DNA of 64,000 nucleotides from Pyrenochaeta sp. MPI-SDFR-AT-0127 (lineage: Eukaryota; Ascomycota; Dothideomycetes; Pleosporales; Cucurbitariaceae), in NCBI GenBank assembly GCA_020747015.1, contig JAGTJM010000042.1, positions 124,001 through 188,000 of the forward strand. The letters are read 5' to 3'. The position numbers were made by a program, and so were the translations under genes. Under the pieces are notes generated by a model, which saw only the letters and a program-made list of their open reading frames with translations, was not told where the DNA came from and ran no database searches. Numbering within the stretch: the stretch's first letter is position 1; each line of letters starts with the position of its first letter. This document shows, piece by piece, positions 11,461-22,819 of this stretch.

Positions 11461-13042
11461 TTATATGTGCTCATTGTCATACAATGCACTCAGCGGTGCC
11501 TGAACCTGAGTTTGATGCTCAGGTCGGTCCAAGCCTTTCATGTTCTCAGCTGGTTCATCGATATCCATGGGCGTAGCGGGTCGTATTTCGTCGGACTCGC
11601 TTGATGAAGAGGGGCGAGCTTCCGCGTATACGAAAGACTGAATGTCCGACGCCCCAGAATAGTTGAGATGATAGGGTTCACCCACTTCAAGAGATTCACG
11701 ATTCCTCTCGCTGTCAGGCTGGTGGAGAGTATTGGCACTTCGCCAATCTAAACCAATCGAGAGCTCTGGATCAGGTCCATCATCAATGATGGCAAGCTGG
11801 CGAAAATTCTCGTTGTTAGCAGAAAGAACATCAGATTCAGTGTGGACATTCGCCACAAGATTGTTCTGTAGAGCTTCTTGGTGGATGAAGTGGTCACTGT
11901 TGTCTTGAGGGTCATTTCTTTGTTCCTCTCCGTGTTGATCATCGTCTGCCATTTCGCCCTGTACTTCATCATCTTCGCCTTGTGCTTCGTTATGCTCATC
12001 ATCTTGTATAGCGTTCGGTTCAGGTTGACCTTGATTAAAAGTAACGCCTTGTGTCTCCATCAGCTCAATTCGATGCTGATCGAGGGCATCTTCACGGTCC
12101 GCGCCCTGAAGTACATTGATGGTCATCAGCTGTTCTGGAGTTAGGTGTTGGAGTACGTCCCAATCAGGGTCCTCATCTTGCTCGGCGTCATCATCTTCAT
12201 TGGGGTCTTCCTCGCCACGGGCTCGAGCAAGATCTTGACGACGGGTTAAGCCATCGCGATTGAGGCCTGTGGTACGGTGGAAGCCATCCTGATTATACCC
12301 TTCATCATCATACGTTGCAGGGCCGTAATGTGGGCACCCATGAAGGCCATCCCAGTCTTTGCCGCAGATATAGCAGAAGTCATGGCCACACTCGCAACTA
12401 AGAATAGTTAGTACATGTCACCTCCGCGAGAGAAAGAGGTGAGAACTTACGTGATATGATTACAAGCCTCCGCTAACTCTACTGTCGCACCGCAGACGAA
12501 GCATTCTTGATAGCCCTTCTTAGTTGCAGTGAGCTTGAACTTGGCGTCGTCTTCGGTTTGTTGGCAAGTGTGGTTTTTCGTGCCATGATCGAGCAGCGTC
12601 TTGCATTTGACGCATGTCACCTTGCCACAGTCATCACTCTCACATATTGCGTATGTAATCTTCGTATTAGGGTCCTCTACATGCGACGTTGGGTGTAGAA
12701 ACCTTGCGCAAGGACGATTTGCGCAGTAGATGCGGAACCTGCCATGGTCAATATCGAGAAGTCAGATTTGCAAGTATAAGCCTACTTTGCTAGAATCGCA
12801 TACTCGCCCTGCTCTTTAACCTGGTATGCCCATGCAGTCTCAAAGGGAATGTAATCCTCATACTCGTGTAATAAGAACATCTGACCGCAGCACTTTGGGG
12901 GAAATAGACTCTCGTTTGTAGTTGCACGCTCAAAGTAGCTCGCAACATCGTCAGGACAAACCCAATGACGACCGCATGGCGCTTCTAAGAGGAGCTCATC
13001 TTCACTTTCGTCGCCGCCACAGATCACACAGCTCTTTGACAT
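11461..13042 (-). CDS. RBR-type E3 ubiquitin ligase
   Basis: Three exons: 13042-12786, 12738-12451 and 12397-11461 (introns 47 and 53 nt), 493 residues. RING-between-RING ligases accept ubiquitin from an E2 on a catalytic cysteine before passing it to the substrate. RING1 begins at residue 5 (CVICGGD, then APCGRHWVCPDD and PKCCGQMF). The IBR domain follows (YCANRPCARF, ICESDDCGKVTCVKC, HTC). The Rcat/RING2 domain reads ECFVCGATVELAEACNHITC then CGHDFCYICG; the predicted catalytic cysteine is Cys178 in EACNHITC. After Rcat comes a segment with GCPHYG and then about 280 residues of low-complexity acidic, Gln/Asn-rich tail with no domain. This tail is longer than the Cys-rich core and probably disordered. 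The second intron splits the RING2 domain just before CECGHDF; both junctions restore zinc ligands exactly, which fixes the model. Confidence 0.9.
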
Positions 13043-14154
13043 GTTGGCGAGAAGGTCGAGAAAAATATGTAACTTTTTGCCTTCGCGTGGGGCTAGGAGA
13101 ATCTTGTTGAAACTGTGCCTAGGTATATATACTTTCTGAATGAGAGTAAAGCTGTAGAGACCGTGAAGTTGCGTGTGAGGCGAATCCGTCTACCCCTTGG
13201 AGAAGATGTAATGCAAGAGGTATAGATGCGCCTACATTCACTCTCACCGCAGTTGAGTGTGGACGGCAGCAAGAACTCTAAACACTACTCGTGTAATTTT
13301 CCCCTCTTTAGTTGAGGATCAAGTTACGGAGAGCTTTCAGCGGTAGCCGTCGTGCGTTAGGGTGAGTGTGGGTGTTTTTTTGGAAGCGTGCCAAAGTGTG
13401 ACGGCTGCCACTCACAACGAGAGCATTTGCCGAAACTGAACTCGATAGAAATGTGTGTATTTTTAGGTGGGCCGCCTTTGCGTGGGATTCAAGATTGGTT
13501 GAAAGAAGATGACTTCCGCTGATAGTACCGTGCGCGGTGATTTGAGCTATAGGTAACTTGCTAATCAATATACAAAAGATGAGCCAACAAGAACTCGAAA
13601 CGCCGCTCCTGCTAAAGAAGAAAAAAGAGGAAGATAGGAGATAGGTAATGACTGGGAGCTGAAGTTGAGTGAAGTGCTCCGTGTGAGGTACATCTAGGCT
13701 GCAGGCAGCCACCCGCCAGGACTTGTGCCTAATCCGTGCGTTCTGCTCAGCGTAACAGAACGACGTGATAGGCCCATAAATTTCTGAGAGTCCTCCAAAA
13801 GCGCATTGATGTCTGCGTCATACGTATAGATGAGTCGACAGTGGAAGTAGAGACTATGTGATTGAGTGAGGAATGGTTGGCGGCCTTCGCGTTTGACACA
13901 TTGAGCCTAATGCACACTCGCACTCATTCATGGTATCAACAACTTTATGTCTAGTATTTCAGCTTTACGAATAACATGAAGTGACTTTAAGGTGATACCA
14001 AACAAATGTTATCGCTTCTGTTGTTGGTCGTGATCGCGGATGGTGACTGGTGTGACTGCATGCCACGCCTGAATGGCCATCACATGGATCTATTGCTCTG
14101 GTGACTGGTCGTATAGCATACATATAGATCTGGCTATTCTTATTCTTGTATAAA
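13043..14154. other. Upstream region of the RBR gene, no gene seen
   Basis: A minus-strand frame at 13308-13712 (134 codons) is Ser/Phe-rich without motifs and looks like chance. The rest is closed in most frames. Confidence 0.4.
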
Positions 14155-14427
14155 CTAGCCAAGACTGCTGTCCTGGTTTGACACTAAGCCAGCAACAAGG
14201 GCGCGGGCGAGGGTTGCTGGATCGTGTGCTTGATCATTCCGTGAAATTGCGAGTGGATGGGCTGACTGACGGGTGAGACAGACATTGAAGAGGGCACCGA
14301 TACTGCTCGTCTGAATACGATGCAGGATGCCAAGAATCTCAAGCAGTAGCTCAACGGGCAGGCTACACAATGCGACTAATGGCGATGAGGATACTCACAC
14401 TTCGAGCTCATCTCGGACGAGGTTCAT
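14155..14427 (-). CDS. Possible F-box-like fragment
   Basis: Weak call. A minus-strand frame contains LPVELLLEILGIL, which resembles the start of an F-box, followed by about 55 residues with no recognisable continuation. An upstream mini-exon with ATG at 14427 can be joined by GTGAGT...TAG, but that intron would be only 36 nt, shorter than any other in the window. It could be a remnant of an F-box gene or a chance frame. No leucine-rich repeat or other substrate domain is present. Confidence 0.22.
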
Positions 14428-14817
14428 GGGACGCTTTGGTTTAGAGAGGCTCGATCTAACGATCAAGGAAATAGAGGGTTGGAGGAACGAATGATAAGCG
14501 GAAGGTGCCAATTTGAGGCAAGTATCACCAAGAGGTTTTCCCTATGTGACGCAAATAAGCTTCCCAACCGAGCTGGGGAGTGCACGACAGCAATTCATAG
14601 TGAGGAAAGCGACATGGAATCAACGACTTCATCACATCAGTTGACATTTTGCTGACAAATCCAAGGACCACACTGCAATGGTACTCTTATGTATGTGCTG
14701 GCATCCATGCGATTGAACAGTATTTACACATTAGCTAGTCGTCATGCAAGTCTATGATACACACCTTGTCGTAGAACAGAACGCCAATTGCCAAACCTTT
14801 CCTAGGCATGATTCTCT
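14428..14817. other. Intergenic
   Basis: No feature recognised. It would contain the 3' untranslated region of the downstream minus-strand type II protein gene. Confidence 0.4.
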
Positions 14818-16743
14818 CTACCTCCCATCCAACCACCTTCCTCCGCTTTCTCCAGGTCTTACGCCAGCTTTCTTCTCACTTCCTGCGAACTTTTCCTCGT
14901 CCTCCTCCCACTTCTTCCTCTCCATCCGTCTGCGTGCCGAGTATGCTCTGGCAAACTTCCACGCCTCGGTATCCGCAAGATTCCACTGCTCCACCGCCTC
15001 CACAATGGTCTTCATGTTCTTGTCTTTACTTTTGATTGCGTCTCTTGCCCTCCGTAATCGCTCTTCTTCCCTTCTGATCCACTTCTCATCAGGTTCTTGT
15101 TTACCCTCGATAGGCTCGGGCAGAGCAGGGCGGGGGAAGATAATGAGCTCGGATGCGTCGCTCGGCGAACTTGGTTCACTGGTTGATGACGCAACTCGAG
15201 GCAGATCAAAGCCGAAAATCCAGTCCAAATCGTGTTGAGTGATGCGCTCAGCTGTAAGCCAAAGCGTATGCGCAGGTGCCGCAGCTACAAGCTCCTTGAA
15301 TTGGACAACGCGGAATGACTCAGTGTGCTCTTTTGGTATTGACTTTCGCGTCAGCTCCCAGATCCAGAGATCTCTCTTTGCACTGTTGCGTAGGAAATTG
15401 CTATCCAAGGTGTCGCGCGTGTAGTGTAACGAATTAATCGTGTATGGATGGGGCACAGTCCCTATGGTGAAGAACTTGGTGGTGTTGACAAATTCTGGGA
15501 ACTGCTGGATTTTTTTCGCTTTGTTTACATCGCACGGCTTGCACTTTGGTCGATTAGGCGGGCAGGACTTGGGCATGGGAGAGGCTGGACACTGGGTCAA
15601 GTTGCGAGCGATATCAGTAGCTTCGTACATGAGCGCAGTCGTATGCTCCGGAAGTGGTTTTACCACCACTACACCCTCAGGATGTTGCTCTTGGAAAGTT
15701 AAATGCAGGTGAGAGTTGATCAGGTTCGCAAGAAGATCGAGGCCCTCCGCTTGCGTCGTGTTCGTAAGCTTGTCGGCGACCGTCTTATACTTGCTAGTAA
15801 TGGTGTTGGCAGTGTAGTATGCAATACCATTAGCTTTGGCATCGACTGCTATGTCCTTTGAGGCCAGAAGATTAACAACTGCGCCACCTTCCTTTTTCGC
15901 CAGCTGTGTGATCTTGTCCATATTCTCAGTGACGTTCTTTAAAAGTGGGTTGCTCATGACTTTCTTAATGGTTTCCTCGACAGCAGATCTTTCGCCAAAG
16001 AAAACACCGTTGTCCAGAGATTGAATTCGGGACACTTTCGGGTATTCCCCACGTCGCAGAAAGCTCAACATTGGGTTTTCGTACTCGGCCACAGGAAGAG
16101 CCAGCCAGTTGGCAAGGACACCACCACCCATATGGCCCCAGGCCAGCCACCGCATAATCTCGAGCTCAACCTTAGCCCCCAGCTTCATGCGCTGGAAAAG
16201 TTGGTATTGGGGATGCTGTATGGCTTCTGCGCGGGACAGCACCTGCGGCTTAAAGCCTTGTGCCCACCATGCCCGTCTCCATGCCAGGATCAGCCTGTGC
16301 TCGGCCTCGGTCAGCTTCTTGTCCTGCTTCTTCGAAATGTCGTAATATGTGTAGATTGGGGGTCGCTCGCGAAGGGGGGGAAGGACGGCGCGGTTCTCGT
16401 CGAGTGTTACGGTAGAGGACCATGGATTGCGCCATTTGAAGTCGGTGAGCCATTCAACAGCGCGGTATGTACCGGTGCTTGTGCTGTTAGGCTGTACAGG
16501 GGGTTTGTGGGCGGATGGCCCAAAGGGATTGGGTACAGCGGGAAGCTCGCCCAGGTCAGGAACATGCGGGTGCTTAACAGCGTCGGCTACATCTTCATAA
16601 GTAGGTAGGGTTTCGCGTGATGGAGGTCCGTAGAAGCTCAAGTTGACTATGATGAAGAGCACTACAACTACCAGGGCCTGGAGTCGTCGCGGTGGCATCC
16701 GTATTGTGATCGGCCGGCCGAAGAGGGTATGTTGTACTGGCAT
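14818..16743 (-). CDS. Type II membrane protein, glycosyltransferase-like
   Basis: Single exon of 641 residues from ATG at 16743. A short basic N terminus (RPITIRMPPRR) is followed by one hydrophobic helix (ALVVVVLFIIVNLSF, about residues 23-38) and then a long lumenal part: the type II topology of Golgi enzymes. A Pro-rich stem leads into a region with RPPIYTYYDI, AWRRAWWAQGFKPQVLS and LEIMRWLAWGHMGGGVLANW. The last resembles the K/R-W-x-A-L/W-x-x-x-GG pattern of sugar-transferase families, but I see no clear DXD. A Cys-rich patch (CPASPMPKSCPPNRPKCKPC) lies mid-protein, and the C terminus is a long charged coiled-coil-like region. NxS/T sites are frequent. Conserved-looking but without certain function; glycosyltransferase activity is inference. 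It is divergent from LYS2. Confidence 0.75.
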   Translation of the reverse strand: MPVQHTLFGRPITIRMPPRRLQALVVVVLFIIVNLSFYGPPSRETLPTYEDVADAVKHPHVPDLGELPAVPNPFGPSAHKPPVQPNSTSTGTYRAVEWLTDFKWRNPWSSTVTLDENRAVLPPLRERPPIYTYYDISKKQDKKLTEAEHRLILAWRRAWWAQGFKPQVLSRAEAIQHPQYQLFQRMKLGAKVELEIMRWLAWGHMGGGVLANWLALPVAEYENPMLSFLRRGEYPKVSRIQSLDNGVFFGERSAVEETIKKVMSNPLLKNVTENMDKITQLAKKEGGAVVNLLASKDIAVDAKANGIAYYTANTITSKYKTVADKLTNTTQAEGLDLLANLINSHLHLTFQEQHPEGVVVVKPLPEHTTALMYEATDIARNLTQCPASPMPKSCPPNRPKCKPCDVNKAKKIQQFPEFVNTTKFFTIGTVPHPYTINSLHYTRDTLDSNFLRNSAKRDLWIWELTRKSIPKEHTESFRVVQFKELVAAAPAHTLWLTAERITQHDLDWIFGFDLPRVASSTSEPSSPSDASELIIFPRPALPEPIEGKQEPDEKWIRREEERLRRARDAIKSKDKNMKTIVEAVEQWNLADTEAWKFARAYSARRRMERKKWEEDEEKFAGSEKKAGVRPGESGGRWLDGR

Positions 16744-17332
16744 CGCGAATTCAGGGGAGAATTGTAACGAGGTGAAGAAAGAAGCTATTGCGACATGAAC
16801 GACATGTGTTCGAAGAAGAGAGCGAGCCGATATCCGTAGTAAGCTTCAGGAGCTCCCAGGGTACGCGGCACACTGGGGGATCTAAACGTATTCCAAGAAA
16901 GCAGCCAAATCAGGTGACACTGTGAATCAAAGGAGGGACAAGAAGGGACAGACAGTACAAAAAGATCAGTGGTCGCAGATAAAATCCACAGATGGTCGTT
17001 GACGCGTCGCACCACGACGCCTGTTTGGCTTGCTAGGTGCATTCTTAGCACAGGGCTGAATCCCCACACCTCGCTAGTGGGGGTCACTCTCCCGATGTCG
17101 CATGAATCGAGGAACAATTTCAGCCGATGCGTCATTCTCCCAATTGAGTCTCTGTTTGCACTTTTCTCTTCCTCAAGCCCCATCATCATACCGTCTTGCA
17201 CCGCCTGTAGTCTTTGATATACTTTTAAAGTGGTACTGCCTCAATTGACTCACCGCACACTCTTGACCCCTACACCATCAACGCGACCCCGCGATATTTC
17301 TCGCCGCCCACCCAATTCTATTGTTCGCGACA
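16744..17332. promoter_or_regulatory. Divergent promoter: type II protein gene / LYS2
   Basis: About 590 bases separate the two start codons. The region contains a perfect TGACTCA element close to LYS2 and C/T-rich tracts just before the LYS2 start, a usual fungal core-promoter feature. No gene is supported inside it. Confidence 0.6.
17246..17252 (+). promoter_or_regulatory. TGACTCA, Gcn4/CPC1-type element
   Basis: A perfect palindromic TGACTCA lies 81 bases before the LYS2 start codon. This heptamer is the binding site of the bZIP activator Gcn4 in yeast and of CPC1/CpcA in filamentous fungi, which induce amino-acid synthesis genes during starvation. Position and target fit cross-pathway control. 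Binding itself is inferred. Confidence 0.65.
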
Positions 17333-20300
17333 ATGGTGTCACTTACTAAAGGGAGCATTCCCGACCCTACAGCAGACCTTCATTGGTCTGATTTCAAGGG
17401 CCCAATTCATGAAATCTTTGCGGGAAACGCTCGCAAGCACCCTGACCGCCCATGTGTGGTGGAGACTGCAACCAGCAGGACGGCCGAGCGTAAATTCACA
17501 TACAAGCAAATATTTGAGGCTACTTCAATATTAGCACACCACTTTGTGCAGAATGGCATACAAAGAGGCGAGGTGGTCATGATCTTCGCTCACCGGGGTG
17601 TAGATTTGGTGGTGGCTATCATGGCTGTTCTCGCGGCAGGAGCAACCTTCTCAGTCCTCGACCCGCTGTATGTTGCACTTCCCATTCGAGTTAGGCGGGA
17701 GACTTATATAATTCCAGATATCCTCCAGACCGGCAGTGCATCTACCTTGAGGTCTCTCAACCACGCGCACTTGTGGTCATTGACAAGGCCACGCGTGAAG
17801 CAGGTCCTCTCTCCGATCAGGTGCGCGACTATGTCAAGGAAAATCTTCAGCTTAGGACCGAAATACCTGCACTCGAGCTAAGAAACGATGGTACATTAGT
17901 GGGCGGCAACAAGGACGGCAAGGATGTCTTGGAAGACCAGCAGAAGCTCAAGGCAGAACTACCCGGCGTGCTGGTCGGACCGGACTCGACGCCTACACTT
18001 TCATTTACGTCAGGCTCTGAAGGAAAACCCAAAGGTGTCAAAGGACGGCATTTTTCGCTCACCCATTATTTCCCTTGGATGGCGGAGACGTTCGGGCTAT
18101 CCGATAACGACAAGTTCACCATGCTTTCCGGCATTGCCCACGATCCCATTCAACGAGACATCTTCACCCCCCTGTTTCTTGGTGCACAACTGCTGGTTCC
18201 GAGCAAGGAGGACATTCAGCATGAGAAGCTCGCTGAGTGGATGCGCAAGTACGGCGCTACAGTCACACATCTAACGCCTGCTATGGGTCAGATTCTAGTG
18301 GGAGGTGCTTCGGCTATTTTTCCGACATTGCACCACTCTTTCTTCGTTGGCGATCTGTTGATCAAGCGAGACTGCAGGAGGTTGCAGAATCTGGCACCGA
18401 ATGTGCGCATTGTGAATATGTATGGCACCACCGAGACGCAACGAGCTGTCAGTTACTACGAATTGCCAAGCTGCACTGAAGCCCCGGAATTCCTGGACAC
18501 CATTGGCGAAGTCATTCCAGCAGGTCGAGGGATGAACAATGTCCAGCTTCTCGTAGTAGATCGTGAAGATCGAAACAAAATCTGCGAGCCTGGCCAGAGT
18601 GGAGAGATTTACGTACGAGCAGGTGGATTGGCTGAAGAATACTTGGGCCTACCTGATTTGACAGCGACCAAATTTGTGGAGAATTGGTTTGTTGATAGAC
18701 AGAAATGGGTCACTGAAGACAAGAAGAGAGTGGAGAGCCAAGGTGCTGCTGAGCCATGGCGAGACTTCTACAGTGGTCCACGAGACAGGCTCTATCGCTC
18801 TGGAGACTTGGGTCATTATAGCCCAGACGGAAACGTACACTGCACAGGACGAGTCGATTCACAAGTGAAGATTCGGGGGTTCCGTATCGAACTCGGTGAG
18901 ATCGACTCACATCTCTCTGCGCATCCCCTGGTCCGTGAAAACGTAACATTACTCAAACGTGATGCTTACGAGGAGCCAACTCTCGTTAGTAAGTGAAACC
19001 CGGATTTTCTTTCTTGCTTTTACTGATAATTTAGGCTACATCGTTCCTGAGATGAAGCGATGGTATGACTGGCTTGAAGAGCGAGGCGCGAAAGAGAACA
19101 GTTCCGTGGAAGACACCAGTATGGTTACATTGCTGAAGCGCTTCAAGTATCTCCGTGATGATGTGCGCGAGCATCTGAAGAAGAAGCTACCAGCTTACGC
19201 AGTCCCATCGGTCATTGTACCCCTCATTCGTTTCCCGCTGAATCCAAATGGCAAAATCGATCGACCAGCTCTCCCATACCCCGAACCCGCGCAACTCGCT
19301 GCAGCAGGTGCTAGACGTCCCTCACAATTGGGTGCTGCTTTGACGCCCACTGAGAAGAAGATGGCTGGAATTTGGGCGGAGCTTCTCGGTGATCGCGGCG
19401 TTGCAGCTGATTCTATCAGTGGCAGCGACTCCTTCTTCGATCTTGGTGGACACAGTATTATTGCTCAGCAGCTGTTCTTCAAGATTCGCCAAGAATGGAA
19501 AGATATTGATGTGCCTATGACGACTATATTCCAATACCCGACTCTCCGCGGCTTTTCAGCAAACATCGACCAGGCTATGGATCCAATTGGTCTGCGTCTA
19601 GATACTGCTGAAGCCATAGAGGACGAGCCAGAAGATGAGGCCTACTCAGCAGACGCAAGAGATCTGGCCGCACAGCTATCAGAATTCAAGACCAGAGAGC
19701 CATTGAAGGCAGGCGAACAAGTACACACTTTCTTGACTGGAGCGACGGGTTTCCTAGGGGCCTACATCCTGAAAGATGTCCTTTCAAGACCTGGGAAGGT
19801 CACGTTGTTGGTACGCGCTCAAGATATTGATGCAGCACTCGGTCGTGTTCGCCAGACATGTCAAGCATACGGTATTTGGGAAGATAGCTGGTCAGGCCGC
19901 CTTGAGACACTTGTTGGTGACTTGGAGAAGCCAAATTTCGGGCTTTCCGCGGATACTTGGAATAAACTCGCAGACACTGTCGATGTAGTCATCCACAACG
20001 GTGCACTCGTCCACTGGGTTCTGCCGTACTCTCGTCTCCGCGGCCCGAACGTCGTCTCTACGATGACCGCCCTCGCGCTCTGCGCAGTTGGCAAAGCAAA
20101 GAACTTTGGTCTTGTTAGCTCAACATCTGTCCTGGATACAGACTACTTTGTGAAACTCTCCGAGCAGAGCCTTGCTGAAGGAGGAGCTGGTGTTCCAGAA
20201 GCAGATGATCTAGAGGGCGCGCGCAAGGGCCTTGGTACTGGCTATGGGCAATCGAAGTGGACTGCCGAGTACCTTACCCGACAAGCTGGCAAGAAGGGAC

Positions 20301-20968
20301 TGAATGGTGCAGTAATTCGCCCCGGCTACGTCCTCGGTGATCCAGAAAACGGTACTACTAACACTGACGATTTCCTTGTCCGTATTTTGAAAGGCTGCAT
20401 CCAACTTAAGTCCCGCCCAGACATCACGAATACCATCAATATGGTACCTGTGACGCATGTGGCCCGTGTTGTCGTAGCATCGACCTTCAACCCACCCGTC
20501 TCTCCTCTTGGTGTTACGCAAATCACCTCGCACCCCAGAATCACTGTCAATGAGTTCATCGGCAGCCTTGAGAGCTTTGGCTACACCGTTCCGCAGGTAC
20601 CATATGCGGAGTGGAAGAAGAACATGGAGAATTACGTTGCCGATCGCTCTGGTACCAAGGAAGAGAACGCCCTCTTACCTCTGTACCATTTTGTCACCGG
20701 AGATCTCCCTGCCGATACTAAGGCGCCAGAACTCGATGACCGAAATGCGGCTACAGCGTTGAAGAAGGATGAGGCATGGACAGGTCAGGATTGGAGCGCT
20801 GGCGGTGCAGTTACAGAGGAGACTGTGGGCGTGTACATCAGTTACCTCATTGAATTGGGGTTTATGCCCAAGCCAGAGGGTAAGGGCATCAAAGACTTGT
20901 TGGTGAGCAAGATGACGGATGCCATGAGGGAGGGTATGAAGTTGGTAGGTGGACGGAGAGGTGTCTAA
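17333..20968 (+). CDS. LYS2: L-2-aminoadipate reductase (large subunit)
   Basis: Three exons: 17333-17667, 17718-18988 and 19035-20968 (introns 50 and 46 nt), 1,179 residues, a usual length for filamentous ascomycetes. The enzyme adenylates alpha-aminoadipate, loads it on a carrier-protein arm and reduces it with NADPH to the semialdehyde in fungal lysine synthesis. The adenylation domain shows LSFTSGSEGKPKG near residues 206-218, NMYGTTETQ and YRSGDLGHY. The carrier domain has FFDLGGHSIIAQQ with phosphopantetheine Ser676. The reductase has the nucleotide motif TGATGFLGAYIL near 772 and the Tyr939-xxx-Lys943 pair in YGQSKW. The start is the ATG at 17333; the upstream in-frame codon is TTG. 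Both introns fall inside the adenylation half and restore conserved sequence exactly. Carrier activation would need a LYS5-type transferase elsewhere. Confidence 0.97.
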
Positions 20969-21538
20969 GGGTATTTTTCGAGTGAAATGATCGTTAAATA
21001 AAGTATAGATCTTTCGGGTAGGAAATTTACTGTAACGGGTAGACAAAACACCGAGTTCACTCCTATATTGCAGCCTACTGTGCTGAGAGTATCATTGAAA
21101 CGGACATAACCCACACTACACTGTTTCACCGGATGTGCTTGATCCAACGCGACAAATTCATATAAGGTGTTCTGCAAATCAGATTGCAACTCTTACAAGA
21201 AAGCGGTTGCAGTCTGTTGGACACTGTATGATGCGATGAACAGACAGTGTAGACAGCCGCAGTTTGCAGTTCAAGCGAGGACACGTATTGAGATACTATT
21301 TTGCACACAATGGAAAGACCATGGAATGCATGCATTTGATCAAAGAGGATAGTATTATCTCTATGACTCTTGAGAACTGGACCCAACAGTTGCTTGTATA
21401 CTTGCCCGTTGAACTCTCAATGACACCAGCGATACTTGAAGGAACATCCAATAAGAAGTGCTCAAGGAAACCTGCGAAACAAAAGAAAGAGGTCAAGGAG
21501 ATCAACTTACCACCACTCTGCACCTCCGAAACCTGTTC
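20969..21538. other. Convergent 3' intergenic region
   Basis: Lies between the LYS2 stop and the stop of the orphan minus-strand gene. Short frames on both strands carry no motif. Confidence 0.45.
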
Positions 21539-22819
21539 TCATCTCCCACTGCTGAACCAGCTCGACTCGATGCAGTGAAATCCATTATGACCATCTAAAC
21601 CACAAAGATAGCATAACGTACCTACCTCGATGTACTTACTAGGAAGTGGTGGTCGACGGGCCATGAAGCGCGCTAGCGCAGTCTTTTGATACAGTGACTC
21701 TTCTAGTGTGCACTGTACTGGACAGCGTGTCCATTGGATAATCTGGCGAGCTTTCATATTGGGAATGTAGGCAGGATCGAGGTCGGGATGGCAGTCCCAA
21801 TGGCGACCACTATGATAATTTGTACTTACGTGTTGAAGCCGAAGTCGAAACTCTTCCATGGCCACTTTGATGTCGTTGTGATGTACCATGTCCCATTGCG
21901 CAAGTCGATTTAGATCCCAGAAGAGCATACCAAGACTCAGGAACTGTTGATTGTGGTGGTATTGAGGTGGCCGAGTATTCCCTGTTGACTGGCACAGAAA
22001 CCAGCCATGGCTACTGAGCTGCGCCGCACCATCTGGCACTCCTATCAATTGGTCTACGTCGTTGATATCTCTACGCGATGTCGTGCGGAGCGCTGTCAGG
22101 TGGCCACGAAACCAGGCACGGAAGGCAGTGTCGCCTGTAGCTTCAAAGTGATTGTGGAAATAAAGGGTCTTCTCAGACATGTTCTCCAGACATGTATACT
22201 TTTGGTCAATCAACGTGTACACTGTGCAATCCTGCGAGCCTCGACAATTATAAAGAAAAAGTTCTACAGAGACGGCTTGCTCCACCAGCCATGGCTCCAA
22301 ACCTCTCATGAAAGCGGCGGGGCCCAACTCTGGCGATCCGTCGTGTTTGTGCCTCAGCTTCTGAAAAAGTTGAGAGTAAATCTTGACAACATAGAGACTG
22401 TAGGTGAACCGGTTTTGTTCAGTCGCTGATAGAACAAGAGGCGCAATTACTACGTAAGGGTTCACGCAAGCCTCCATGGCTGCATTCATACCTTCCGCGA
22501 CTAACCCAACTGCTGCGTCGACCTCGGCGTAAAGGTCAATAAGACCGTATATAACATATAAGGCGTCATCGTCATTGGTCAGAATGCGTTGGTTTTTAAG
22601 GGACCATTCCATAAGATTAGTGCTGCGCAGACAATCCATGGTTGTATCGGTATCGGATTCCACCTCGCCGAGATTGTGGAGTGTCCATGACACACGAAGC
22701 AAACAAGATATAGGCGATGGGAGCTGGCTAAGAATGTCTTGGAGGGTAGTTTCTGGATACCAAAGGAACAAACCTCTGAAGTATGAACTTAACCTGAGGA
22801 GCCGGCCGATAGAGACCAT
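21539..22819 (-). CDS. Orphan protein of unknown function
   Basis: Open for 426 codons from ATG at 22819; family not recognised. The protein is soluble-looking with mixed helices (for example LYVIYGLIDLYAEVDAAVGLV), many His/Trp residues in the second half, and a Cys/His-rich end. A consensus intron (GTAAGT to TTTAG, 45 nt) at 21595-21639 is in frame and would replace the CYLCGLD segment; because its length is a multiple of three it is invisible to frame analysis. Another GTAAGT donor lies near 21830. True length is therefore about 411-426 residues. Its start is divergent from CHS5, separated by 359 bases. Long uninterrupted coding and good donor consensus support a real gene, possibly lineage-restricted. 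Confidence 0.6.
   Translation of the reverse strand: MVSIGRLLRLSSYFRGLFLWYPETTLQDILSQLPSPISCLLRVSWTLHNLGEVESDTDTTMDCLRSTNLMEWSLKNQRILTNDDDALYVIYGLIDLYAEVDAAVGLVAEGMNAAMEACVNPYVVIAPLVLSATEQNRFTYSLYVVKIYSQLFQKLRHKHDGSPELGPAAFMRGLEPWLVEQAVSVELFLYNCRGSQDCTVYTLIDQKYTCLENMSEKTLYFHNHFEATGDTAFRAWFRGHLTALRTTSRRDINDVDQLIGVPDGAAQLSSHGWFLCQSTGNTRPPQYHHNQQFLSLGMLFWDLNRLAQWDMVHHNDIKVAMEEFRLRLQHVSTNYHSGRHWDCHPDLDPAYIPNMKARQIIQWTRCPVQCTLEESLYQKTALARFMARRPPLPSKYIEVGTLCYLCGLDGHNGFHCIESSWFSSGR

Noticed and set aside
13308..13712. Minus-strand ORF of 134 codons upstream of the RBR gene
   Set aside because: Ser/Phe-rich composition from a T/C-rich promoter tract; no motif.
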